Assembly: GCA_037176705.1 (NCBI GenBank) | Contig: JBAWUJ010000065.1 | Span: forward strand, 310,001 to 374,000 | Length of the DNA stretch: 64,000 nt | Source: Molossus alvarezi | Lineage: Eukaryota; Chordata; Mammalia; Chiroptera; Molossidae | Direction: 5' to 3' | Shown here: positions 50,483 to 61,625 of the stretch, one piece after another | Numbering within the stretch: position 1 is the stretch's first letter | Layout: every line of letters starts with the position of its first letter | Program-made: the position numbers and the translations under genes | The notes under the pieces: model-generated | What the model was told of the DNA's origin: nothing | The model's database searches: none | Seen by the model: the letters and a program-made list of their open reading frames with translations, nothing else

Positions 50483-52417
50483 TAATTAATAGAAGAAATA
50501 GAAAGAAAAATAGAACCACAAAAACAAAAATGGCAATAAATAAGTACATATCAATGATCACCTTAATTATACATATTTTCAATGCTCTGATAAAAACTCG
50601 TAGAGTAGATAACATGGAAATTGGTAAAACAAAGCTGGGGATGTATCAGGGAAAGAGGAGGATGGTGTCAAGGGGGGAAAATGAGAAACATTTGTAACAG
50701 GAACAAATGAATAAATAAAAAATGTAAAAAAAATACAGACAAAGAGAAACCTGCCACTTTGAAATATAAGCAATGAAACAAAGAGCAGATTCTTTGAAAA
50801 GATAGACAAGATTCATCAATTCTTAAGCAGACTCATCAACAAACAAAAAGAGAGGACCCCATAAACAAAATCAGAAACATAATTGGAGAAGTAACAACTG
50901 ATACCACAGTAATACAAAGGATCATTAAAACATACTACGGAAGATTATATGCCAATAAATTGGATGATCTAGGCAAAATCAACAAATTTCTAGAAACAGA
51001 GTCTCCCAAAACTGAACTGGGAAGAGACAGAAAACTTGAACAGGCCAATAACAACTAAGGAAATGGAAGATATTCAGAAACTTGCAGCAAACCAAACCCC
51101 AGGCATAGATGGCTTCATGGGGAGATTTTATCAAACATTTAAAGAAGATCTAACACCCGTTCTCCCCAAATTATTCTAAGAAAATTCCAAGAAGACGAGA
51201 CTTCCGAAATCATTTTAGGAATCCAGCATAATATAAATTCCAAAACCAGATAGAGACATTACAAAGAAAGAAAACGACAGGCCAATATCTCTGATGAACA
51301 CTGATTCCAAAATCCTTAAAATCTCAGCAAATCGGATCCAGCAATACATCAAAGAAATTATTAATAATGACCAAATGGGATACATCCCAGGGAAGCAAGG
51401 ATGGCACAATATTCCCATATTAATGAATGTGACACAACACAAACAAAATAAATGATAAAACCCACAAGATCATGTCAAGAGAGGCTAAAAAGGCATTCAA
51501 CAAAATCCAGCACAGACCTAGAATAAAAGTTTACATGGAACAAAAAAAGACCCCTAAATGCCACAGTAATCAAGAACAAAGTAGGAGGGATCATAATACC
51601 AAGTATCAGATTATACTACAAAGCCACTGTAATTATACCCTGGTACTGGCACAAGATCAGGCATATAATTCAATGGAACAGAACAGAGAACCCATAAATT
51701 GACCCAAATCATTATCCTCAATTAATATTGGACAAGATAGCAAGAGCATACAGTGGAGTAAATACAGCCTCTTCAATAAACAGTGCTGGGAAAATCGGAC
51801 AGTTATTTGCAAAAAACTGAAACTAGACCAACAACATGCACGATACTCAGAAATAGACTCAAGATGGATAAATGGCTTACATGTGACTTGTGAATGTATA
51901 AAAATTCTGGAAGAAAATATAGGCAAAAAAATTTCCGACATCCCACAAAGCAGAATTTTCATGGTTACAATGCCTAAGGCAAGGGAAACAAAGAAAAAAA
52001 AATGAACACATGGGACTAAAAAGCTTCTGCACAGCAAAAGAAACAAGCATCAATGTGGAAAGGGAACCTGCTATATGAAAGAGCATAACTACCTACAATA
52101 CATCAGATAAGGGGTTAATTTACAATATGTATAGCATCCTCATACACCTCAACAAAAGGAAGACAAAGAATCCATTTTAAGAATGGGCAGAGGACGTAAC
52201 TAGACACTTCTCCCAACAGGACATACAAATGGCCAAGAGACATACAAAAATATATTACTCAATATCAGTAGTCATCACAGAGATGCAAATTAAAATAACT
52301 ATGAAACATTACCTCATATGTGACAGAATGGCTGCCATTAACAAATCTTCAAACAAGTGCTGGTGAGGATGTCATGAAAAGTAAATTGCTGGTAGGGATT
52401 CAGACTGCTGCAGTCAT
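50483..52417 (+). mobile_element. L1-F, composite L1 with internal 3' end
   Basis: ORF2 begins normally (MAINKYISMITL at 50530), but after about 25 codons the sequence switches to an L1 3'UTR with its A-rich end (about 50610-50740). It then resumes in mid-ORF2 (AATGAAACAAAGAGC) and continues through RT. A second deletion near 51505-51530 removes the RT active site. The C-terminal region runs to about 52417. The same composite layout recurs in L1-J from 62244. It cannot encode a working ORF2. Confidence 0.85.
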
Positions 52418-54625
52418 GGCTGGGTCCTGATGGGTACTATGCACTTGGCTGGGAGCTGCCGCAGCCTCACCCACCCTTAGCTGGAAGCGGAGCCCTTGGT
52501 TTAACATCCCAGGTAACACACCTGTGCAAAGCCTACTATGAACAATGATATGGCAAAAATTCGACAATCTAAGCGAAATGGATAAATTTCAAGAAACATA
52601 GTCTCCCTAAACTGGACCAGAATGAGGTAGAAAACATGAACCGACCAATAACAACAAGAGAAATTGAAGATATAATCAAGACTCTCACAGGAAACAAAAG
52701 CCCAGGCCCGGATTGCTTCACGGGCGAGTTTCATCAAACATTCAAAGAATAAATAAAACAGATTCTCCTCAAACTATTTCAAAAAATTCAAGAAGAAGGA
52801 AGACTTCCAAACTTGTTTTATGAAGCCAGCATAATCCTACTTCCAAACCAGAAAAAGACACTACAAAGAAAGAAACTTAGAGGCCAATATCCCTGATGAA
52901 CATAGACTCCAAAATTGTGAACAAAATACTAGCTAATAAAATCCAGCTATACGCTGAAAAAATTATCCACCATGACTAAGTGGGATTCATCCCAGAGATG
53001 CAAGGCTGGTACAATATTCGCAAATCAATAAACGTGATATACCACATAAATAAAATGAAGAATAAAAACCACATGATCATATCAATAGATGCTGAAAAAG
53101 CCTTTGACAAAATCCAGCATCCATTTCTGATAAAAACACTCAGCAAAAATAGAGGGATCATATCTAGACATAATACAGGCCATATATGAAAGACCAACAG
53201 CCAACATCATAATCAATGGGCAATAAATAAAAGCATTTTCACTACAAACAAAAAGAAGGCAAGGGTGCCCACTCTTCCCACTCTCATATAACGTAGGATT
53301 GGAAGTCTTACCCACAGCAATCAAACAGAAGGAAAAAATAAAAGGGATCCAAATTGGAAAGGAGAAAGTGCAACTGTCATTATCGGCAGATGACATGATT
53401 CTATGCGTAGAAAACCCCAAAGACTCCATCAAAAAGTTGCTAGACATAATAAATGAATTTGGAAAACTAGGAGGATACAAAATTAATGTCAAGAAATAGA
53501 TGGCATTCTTATACACCAATGATGAATTCACACAAAGAGATACTAAGAAGAAAATCCCATTTACCATTGTGGCAAAAAAAAATTAACATGCCTAGGAATA
53601 AACTTAACCAAAGATATAAAGGACCTATTTGCAGAAAACTACAATTCATTCAAAAAATAAAGAGAGGAAGATATAAAAATGTGGAAGCACATACTCTGTT
53701 CTTGGATTGGAAGAATTAACATCATTAAAATGTCCATATTACCCAAAGCAATCTATAGATTCAATGCAATCCCCATCAAAATGCCAATGGCATACTTCAC
53801 AGAATTAGAAAAAGTACTTCAAAAGTTCATATCAAATTTAAAAAAAAAAAACACAAAAAACGAATAGCCCCAGCAATCTTGAAAAAGAAGAACAAAGTTG
53901 GAGTGATCACATTACCAGACTTCAGGTAATGCTACAAAGCCACTGTAATCAAAACAGCATGGTACTGGCACAAGAACAGGCATATAGACCAGTGGAAAAG
54001 AACAGAGAACCCAGAAATACCCAAGGAGATATGCTCAATAAATATTTGACAAAGTTGGAGAGATCATACAGTGGAGTAACGACAGCCTCTTTATTAAATG
54101 GTGTTAGGAAAATTGGACAGCTACATGCAGAAAAATGAAACTAGACCATCAACTTACACCCTACAGAAGAATAAACTCAGAAAGAATAAAAGACCTAAAT
54201 GGGACTCATTAATTCATAAAAACCCTTGAAGAAACTGTAGGCAATACATTTCAGACATCATATACAGCAAAATTTTCACTGATACATTAGAAAAAGCAAT
54301 AGAAACAAAGGAGAAAATGAACACACGGGACTACATAAAACTCAAAAGCTTCTGCAGAGCAAAAAATATAATCATCAAAACGGAAAGGCTACCCACTGTA
54401 TGAGAGAGCATAATTGACAATAATATAGCTAACAAGGGGTTAATTTCCAATATATAGAGAGTGCTCATAGAACTCAACAAAAGGAAGACAAAGAAGCCAA
54501 TTAAAAACTGGGCAGAGGAACTAAATAGACACCTCTCCAAACAGGACATACAAATGGCTAACAGACATATAAAGAAATGCTCAACATTATTAACCATCAG
54601 AGAGATGCATATTAAAACAAACAAT
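52418..54625 (+). mobile_element. L1-G (lineage 2), 5'UTR scrap fused to RT
   Basis: About 110 bp of lineage-2 5'UTR (GCCGCAGCCTCACCCACC, matching the start of L1-D) is joined at about 52531 to ORF2 just before RT. RT blocks: [15 protein letters not shown] (near 53083) and an active site reading SADDM near 53386. ORF2 continues to the C-terminal region and breaks at about 54625, where ORF1-type sequence of the next element begins. It has several frameshifts and a TAG in NVKK-stop at 53497. Confidence 0.85.
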
Positions 54626-57308
54626 TAAAAAACAGAAAGACAGACTAAGAGAACTGTGGAACACCATGAAACACAATAACACACACATCATAGAAGTTTG
54701 AGGAAAAGAAGAAAATGAGCAAGGGACAGAGAAAATATTTGAAGAAATAGTGTCAGAAAACACTCATAACTTGGTGAAGAAAAATGGCATATACCTTCTA
54801 GAAGCAAAAAGAGCTTCAACTTTGAAGAATCCAAAGAGGCCCACATCTAGACACATAATAATTAAAGGGAAAAAATTAAAGAGAGAAATAGAATTTGAAA
54901 CATGGCAAGAAAAAAGCAACGGATTACCCACAAAGAAAATCACATAACCTTATCAGCTGAATGCTCAACAAAAACACTACTGGACAGAGAAGAAAGTCAT
55001 GAAGCGATCAAGGTAACGAAAAACAATGATCTGAATCCAAGACTATTCTATCCACGAAGACTGCCATTGAAAATAGAAGGTGAAATAAAGGAAGAGCTTC
55101 CCAGACAAAAAGGCTAATAGAATATGTTAGCAACAAACAGCTCTCTAAGAAATGTTAAAAGGAGTGCTGTAATAAGCAGAACAAATAGGAAGAGAAATCT
55201 AACCATAATAAATGAAAATTGCAATAAATAAGTACATATCAATAATTGCCTTAAACACAAATAGATTAAACACTCCCATGAAAAGACACAGAGTACATAA
55301 CATAACAATGCATAGCTCACATATATATTGTTTATGAGACTCAACTCACAACAAAAGTCTTACATAGGTAGAAAGTGAAGAGACGGGAAACTAGAAATAA
55401 ATTACAAAAGAATACACGAAAACATTTCAAAAAAATAAGATTAAATGGCATGTTATTAAACAATGAATCGGTTCACAAGGAGATCAAGAAAAATTTAAAA
55501 CTTCATGGAAACCAATGAAAGTAAACACACAACAACGCAAAATTAATGGGATTCAGTGAAAGTAGTCCTGAAAAGGAAGTTTATCCCCTACATGTCAACC
55601 TCAGAAAACAAGATTTTCTAATTGACTATATCACATCAGAACTTAAAAAACTATAAAGAAAATGAAACATACAAATAAGAAAAACATCAGACTAATCAGT
55701 ACCAAGGAATAGCAAAGAACAGAGCAGAAAGAGACAACATAGAGACTAAAAATAATTCAAAAGATGAACAAATGGACAAATTTCTAGAAATACGTAATCT
55801 CCCAGAACTGAACGGGAGAGAGATAGAAAACGTGAAGAGACCAATCACAGCTAAGAAAATTGAAGATATAACCAAGAATCTTCCAGCAAACAAAAGCCCA
55901 TGCTCGGACTGGTTCACGAGGGAGTTTTACTGAACATTCAAAGAACTAACACCCATTCTTCTCAAACTATTTCAATAAATTCAAGAAGACGGAACACTTC
56001 CAAACACACTTTCTGAGGCCAGCATAATGCTAATTCCCAAACCACATGAAGACACTATAAACTAAAGAAAACTACAGGGCAATATTTTTGATTAACACAG
56101 ATGCCAAAATTCTTAACAAAATGTTAGCAAATCAAACCCAACAACACATCAAACACATTATTCATTACGACCAAGTGGGTTAGGTTCCAGGCACTCAAGG
56201 ATAAAACAATATAAGCAAATCAATAAATGTGATACATTGCATAAACGGAATAAAAGATAAAAATCATATGATCATATAAATAATACCTAAAAAAGCATTC
56301 AAAAAAATCCAGCACCAATTTGTGATAGGAAACGCTCAGCAATGTGGGAATAGAGGGGCCATATCGCAATATAATAAAGGCCACACAGGAAAAACACAGC
56401 CAACAACATACTCAATGGGCAAAAACAAAAGGCAGTCCCCTTAAGAATGAGAACAACACAGGGATGCCCATTTGCCTCTCTTATTTAACATAGAATTGGA
56501 AGTCTTAGACAGAGCAATTACACATGAAGAAAAAGTAAAAGGGATCCAAATTGGAAAGGAGGAAGTGAAACTGTCATTATATGCAGATGACATAATATGT
56601 TATATAGAAACCCCTAAAGACTCTAGATTTAATAAATGAAATTGGCAAAGGGGCAAAACGCAAAATTAATGTCAAGAAATCAATGGCACTTTTGCACACC
56701 AAAGATGGAATCACAGAAAGAGAAACTAAAAAATCAACTTCATTTACCATCACAGCAAAAAAAAGTAAAATACGAAGGAATAAACTTCAGAAAAGAAGTA
56801 AAGGACATCTTCACAGATAACTACAGGTCACTGAAATTAGAAGTGGAGGAAGATATAAAAAAGTGAGAGCATATACCTTGTTCATGGATTGGAAGAATTA
56901 ACATCATTAAAATGTCCATACTACCCAAAGCTATCTATATATTCAATGCAATCCTCACCAAAATGCCAATGACTTACTCCACTGAACTAAAACAAACACT
57001 CCAAAAGTTCATATAAAACTAAAAAAGACCCCTAGTAGCCACAGAAATCTTGAAAAAGAAGAAAAAAGTAGGAGGGATCACATGACCAGATTTCAGATTA
57101 TACCACAAAGCCACTGTAATAAAACAAAACAAAAGCCTGGTACTGGCACAGGAACATGCAGACAGGTCAATGGAACAGAATAGAGAACCCAGAAATTGAC
57201 CCAAGACAATATGTTCAGTTAACATTTGACAATGTTGGCAACAACATACAGTGGAGTCAAGACAGTCTCTTCAATAAATGGTGTTGGAAAAATTAGACAG
57301 CTACTTGC

Positions 57309-57340
<32 letters not shown>

Positions 57341-58592
57341 AAAAAATGACGCTAGACCAGAACTTAACACCATACATGAGAATAAACTCGAAATGGATAA
57401 AATACTTAAATGTAACTCGTGAATCCATACAAATTCCAGAAGAAAGTGCAGGCCACAAAATTTCTGAGATAGCCAGAAGAATTTTCACTGGTATAACAAC
57501 TAAAGCAACAGACACATACACACCAAAATAAATAAATAAATAAATAAACAAACAAACAAACAAACACGTGAGACTACTTCAAACTGAAAAGCTTCTGCAC
57601 AGCTAAAGAAACCATCAAAATGAAAAGGGATTGTAATATCTGGAAGACCAAAATCGCCGATGATGCATCAGATAAGGGTTAATTTCCAAAATACAGAGTG
57701 CTTATAAAACTCAACCATAGGAAGACAAAGAATCCAATTAAGAAATGGGCAGAGGAACTAAACAGACACCTCTCCAAACAGTAAATACAAATGGTAAGAG
57801 ACATATGAATAAATGCTCAACATCACCAATCATCAGAGAGATGCAAATTAAAACAACAATGAGATATCACCACACACTTGTCAGAATGGCCGCCATGAAC
57901 AAATCATCAAACTACGAGTCTTGGCGAGGGTGTGGAGAAAGGGGACTCCAGTACACTGCTGGTGGGAATGCAGACTGGTGCAGCCACTATGGAAAACAAT
58001 ATGGTGTTACCTCAAAAACTTAAAAATTGAACTTCCATTTGACTCAGTGATCCCACTTCTAGGAATATACACTAAGAAGCCTGAAACACCCATCAGAAAG
58101 AATATATTTATCCCCAGGTTCGTAGCAGCATTACTTACAATAGCTAAGGTCTGGACACAGCCAAGTGTCCATCAGTAGACAAATGGATAAAAAAGCTGTG
58201 GTACATATACACAATGGAGTACTCTGCAGATGTAAGAAAGAAAAATATCTTATCTTTTGAGAATACACCGAGGGACCTGGAAAGTATTATCCTAAGCAAA
58301 ACATGCCAAATAGAGAAAGACAAGTATCATATGATCTCACTTATTTGTGGAATATAATGAACATAACAGTCTGAGGAATGGGGTAGTCCCAGAAACGTGG
58401 AAGTCGGGCACAGACTGACAATCCCCAGAATAGGGAATGGTGGGGGAGAGATAAACCACAGAACTTATATACATGTATTCATGAACAATGCACATGGACA
58501 ACAAAGCTAGGGACAGGGCAGGGAGGGAAGGGGGGCGGATCAGTGATGGGGAGGAGAAACATCTGTAACAAAAATTAATTCATTCATTCATA
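54626..58592 (+). mobile_element. L1-H (lineage 2), ORF1 to 3' end with deletions
   Basis: Starts in mid-ORF1 (AATTAAAAAACAGAAAGACAG). ORF1 remains to about 55115, and ORF2 starts near 55215. Most of the endonuclease is deleted near 55400, and about 200 bp of linker is deleted near 55765. RT has an intact-looking YADD (TATGCAGATGAC near 56580) but is broken elsewhere. The C-terminal end reads to about 58360, with a 3'UTR and an ATTCATTCATTCAT-type end at 58575-58592. Simple A-rich repeats occur at 57305-57345 and 57527-57566. Confidence 0.88.
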
Positions 58593-58599
58593 AAATATA

Positions 58600-59328
58600 T
58601 TAACAATATAAAATATAAAATAAACAATAAATGGGTTTACAGGGAGATTAAGAAATACTTATAAACTTCACGGAAACCAATGAAAGTGAACAAACAACAA
58701 CACAAAATCAATGGGATTCAGAGACAGTAGTTCTGATAGGGAAGTTTATACCCTACATGTCTACCTCAGGAAACAAGATTTTCTAATTGACTATCTCACA
58801 TAAGAACTTAAAAAACTATAGAGAAAACGAAACAAACAAACAAAAGATAACCTCAAACTAAATAGTAGGAAATGAATAGCAAAGATCACAGCACAAATAG
58901 TCAACATACTGACTAAAAAAAATTCAAAAGATAAACCAATGGACAAACTTCTGGAAATACATAATCTGCCAGCAATGAATGGGGAAGAGATAGAAAACTT
59001 GGGCAGACCAATCACAACTATGAAAATTGAAGATATAATCAAGAATCTCCCAGCAAACAAAAGCCTGGGTTTGGACAGCTTCACGGGGGAGTTTTTCTGA
59101 ACATTCAAAGAACTCACACCCATCCTTGTCAAACTATTACAAAAAGTCCAAGAAGATGGAACACTTCCAAACACACTTTATAAGGCCAGCATGATTCTAA
59201 TTCCCAAACCAGGTAAAGACACTACAAACAAAAGAAAGCTATAGGCCAATATCCTTGATTAACACAGATGCCAAAATTCTTAACAAAATATTAGCAAATA
59301 AAATCCAGCAATGTATCAAACACACACC
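58600..59328 (+). mobile_element. L1-I, ORF2 fragment sharing a deletion with L1-H
   Basis: ORF2 linker and early RT matching 55440-56150 of L1-H, including the same linker deletion (AATTCAAAAGATAAACC running straight into AATGGACAAAC). It ends at about 59328, where KCNK1-type intron sequence begins. Confidence 0.85.
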
Positions 59329-59435
59329 CAAGTGATGACCTGAGGCCACTTCACCAGGTTAGGACTCCACCAGCCTGCCCTTTGTGAGTCCCCACAGGAG
59401 AGGCACAGGGAGGTGCCGGTGGCCAGGCAGGAGGG

Positions 59436-59930
59436 GCTGGTGACACTGGAGTGGGGGAAGGCGAAACAAAGGGGCTGGGGATGCATGGGGTGGGGGCAGG
59501 CAGGCTGAGGTGTTAGTGACACCAGGGAAGGAACAGGTGTGGTGGAGGGGCTAGTGACACTGGGGTGAAGGCAGGCTGGGCAGAGGAGCTGGTGACACTG
59601 AGGATGAGGGCAGTCGGGGTGGAGGGGCTGGTGACACTGGAGAGGGAGCATGCAGGAGAGAGAGGATGGTGACACCGAGGTGGGGGCAGGAGGGGCGGAA
59701 GAGCTGGAGACACCAGGGTGGGGGCAGGTGGGGCATAGGTTCTGGAGACACCAGGGTGGGGGAAGGCGGGGAGAAGGTGCTGGTGACACCAGAGTGGGGG
59801 CAGGCACGGCTGAGGTGCTGCTGACACTGAGGTAGTGGCAGGCATGGCGGAGGGGCAACTGACACCTAGGTGGAGGCAGGCGGGGCAGAGGGGCTGGTGA
59901 CACTTGGGTGGGGGAGGCAGAAAGGGGTTG
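59436..59930. repeat. Minisatellite, about 13 units of 38 bp
   Basis: The block GCTGGTGACACTGG and variants recur at roughly 59436, 59474, 59511, 59549, 59588, 59627, 59665, 59703, 59741, 59779, 59817, 59855 and 59893. On the minus strand units read like GTGTCACCAGCCCCTC plus a C-rich part. It lies directly downstream of the KCNK1-like splice donor, so it is intronic in origin. Because 38 is not a multiple of 3, several long open frames arise by chance. Confidence 0.93.
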
Positions 59931-59995
59931 GGGACCCATGGGGTGTGGAGCGTGGGGTGGGGAGCGGATGTGGTGCCAGGCCACTGGGATCCTAC

Positions 59996-60337
59996 CTGTG
60001 GTGGAGAGCATGGTGCTGGTGAAGGCAAGCGCAGAGGTGAAGTCCACGTTCCAGTGGGCGGAGGCATTGCTGAGCACCCAGTGGCTGCTGCCTCCAGCAC
60101 CCGGCCCACAACCTGCTAGAGCTGTGGCTCAGACAGGCACTGGCACTCAGGGAGGCGCTGCTTCATCTTGTGCAGCTCCTGGCACAGCAGGTCCTCCCAG
60201 GGCAGGGCTACCGATGAGAGACCAGGGTGCCCAAGACCAGGCAGAGCACGTAGCCAAGCACCAGGAAGCCAAAGCACAGGCCAAGCGGGGCTGCCCACCA
60301 GGTGCACACAGGAGCTGTAGGCCGGGGACCACAGCAT
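59996..60337 (-). pseudogene. KCNK1: KCNK1 (TWIK-1) exon 1, unprocessed pseudogene
   Basis: KCNK1 is a two-pore-domain potassium channel of the plasma membrane and endosomes. Minus-strand translation gives, in order, blocks matching its first exon: SSCVHLV near the start ATG (60337), CFGFLVLGY (first membrane helix), WEDLLCQELHKMKQRL and ECQCLSEPQL (extracellular cap helix), GRVLEA, LSNAS, and DFTSALAF with LSTTG just before the first pore loop. The blocks fall in different frames: at least two frameshifts, plus a TAG at 60118-60116 after SEPQL. A donor (ACAG then GTAGGA) follows at 59995, and the sequence continues as intron. Intron retention shows a DNA-level copy, not a retrocopy. The selectivity filter (GYGH) would be in the next exon, which is absent. 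Non-functional as a channel. Confidence 0.85.
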
Positions 60338-60429
60338 CTTTCCACGCAGGAACCAGAGCAGAGCTAGAGCAGAGCAAACCGCTCAGCTTACCTGCACCCT
60401 CCTCTGGCCTGGGTGGCCTGTGTGCTCCT
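60338..60429. other. Flank between KCNK1 exon copy and L1-J
   Basis: About 90 bp that would be the 5'UTR or promoter side of the KCNK1 copy. The exact edge with the L1-J 5'UTR cannot be fixed by eye. Confidence 0.4.
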
Positions 60430-61038
60430 TCTGGAAGCTGTGGAAAAAGTAGCAGCACCCCTCCTGGGAGGCTCAGACTTTCCCTGCTGAGACGAAAAAA
60501 TGCAAATTGAGGCTCATTAATAACCAGCATCTATCCCACCTTCTGGAAATCCTCTTATGCAGAGCACCAGGGCTACATTCCAAAGCATTGATTAACTGAG
60601 ACTACCACCCACCAGGAAAAGCCAGAGGATAACTAAACCTGTTCTGGGCTTGCAAATCTACCCAGGAAAGTAAGACTTGACAGTGATGTTTAATGTGGGC
60701 CCACCCAGGCTCATCCAAACACAGTAGAGGGAGCCACAAAGAGCAGAACACCAACACCCATAGGAAAAATTTGGCAGGCTCCAAAATCCACTGAGTTAGC
60801 CAAAATGATGAAACAAATGAACATATCCCAAATGAACGAACAAGAGGACTCTCTCCAAGATGAGGCCAATGAAAAGTAGCTAGGCAAATTATCAGAGGTA
60901 GAATTCAGAGCCATGACCTTGAGGAAGCTCAACAGCATGAGTAAGGACATCAGCACCATGAATAATGCTATAGAAACAATGCAAACCAACCAAGTGGAAA
61001 TGAAGAATGACAGCAGAAATTTAAGAACACATTGGAAG

Positions 61039-61305
61039 CCCTGGCAGGTTTGGCTCAGCGGTTACAGCGTCGGCCTGCGGTCCTGAGAGACCCGGGTACG
61101 GTTCCCGCTAAGGGCGCGTACTTCAGTTGCAGTTTGTCCCCGGCCCTGGTCGGTTGTGCGGGTGGCAGCCACTCGATGTGTTCCTTTCGCATCGATGTTT
61201 CTCTCTCTCTCTCTGTTCCTCTCTCTCCCTCCCACTCTACCTGAACAAAAAATGGAAAAATGTCCTCGGGTGAGGATTAAAAAATAAATAAATAAATAAA
61301 TAAAA
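61039..61305 (+). mobile_element. Ves SINE, first in L1-J
   Basis: Complete element: CCCTGGCAGGTTTGGCTCAG, GGGCGCGTACTTCAGTTGCA, GGTGGCAGCCACTCGATGTG, a TCTCTC run, TCCTCGGGTGAGGATTAAA and an AATA-rich tail. Exact duplications AACACATTGGAAG at 61026-61038 and 61306-61318. It looks young (perfect duplications). Confidence 0.96.
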
Positions 61306-61379
61306 AACACATTGGAAGGATTAACCAGCAAAGTAGATGAAGCTCAGAACCGAATCAGTGAAGTAGAAGGCAGGGAAGA

Positions 61380-61625
61380 GTCCTGGTCAGTTTGGCTCAG
61401 TGGTTAGAGCATTGGCCTGCGGTCCAGAGAGACCCGGGTTCGGTCCCTGCTAAGGGCACGTATCTCAGTTGCAGTTTGTCCCTGGCCCTAGTTGGTCGTG
61501 CGGGTCGCAGCCACTCAATGTGTCCCTTTCATGCCGATGTTTCTCTCTCTCTCTCTTCCTCCCCATCATTCCCACTCTATCTGAACGAAAAATGGAAAAA
61601 TGTCCTCGGGTGAGGATAAAAAAAA
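61380..61625 (+). mobile_element. Ves SINE, second in L1-J
   Basis: Complete element about 75 bp after the first, same orientation: TCCTGGTCAGTTTGGCTCAG, GGGTTCGGTCCCTGC (B-box-like), GGTCGCAGCCACTCAATGTG, a TCTCTC run and TCCTCGGGTGAGGATAAAA. Duplications GAAGGCAGGGAAGA (61366-61379) and GAAGGCAGAGAAGA (61626-61639). Confidence 0.95.

Noticed and set aside
59436..59930. Regularly spaced repeats resembling a CRISPR array
   Set aside because: The 38-bp units are adjacent and similar throughout, with no unique spacers, and the context is mammalian.
59316..60077. Long proline-rich open frame of 253 codons on the minus strand, with two other long frames overlapping it
   Set aside because: It arises from the 38-bp C-rich minisatellite, whose period is not a multiple of 3, so all frames stay open. 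Only its first 30 or so codons match KCNK1, and the rest is intron.
61039..61625. tRNA-like segments with A- and B-box-like blocks
   Set aside because: They are the heads of Ves SINEs with target-site duplications and CT-rich bodies, not tRNA genes.
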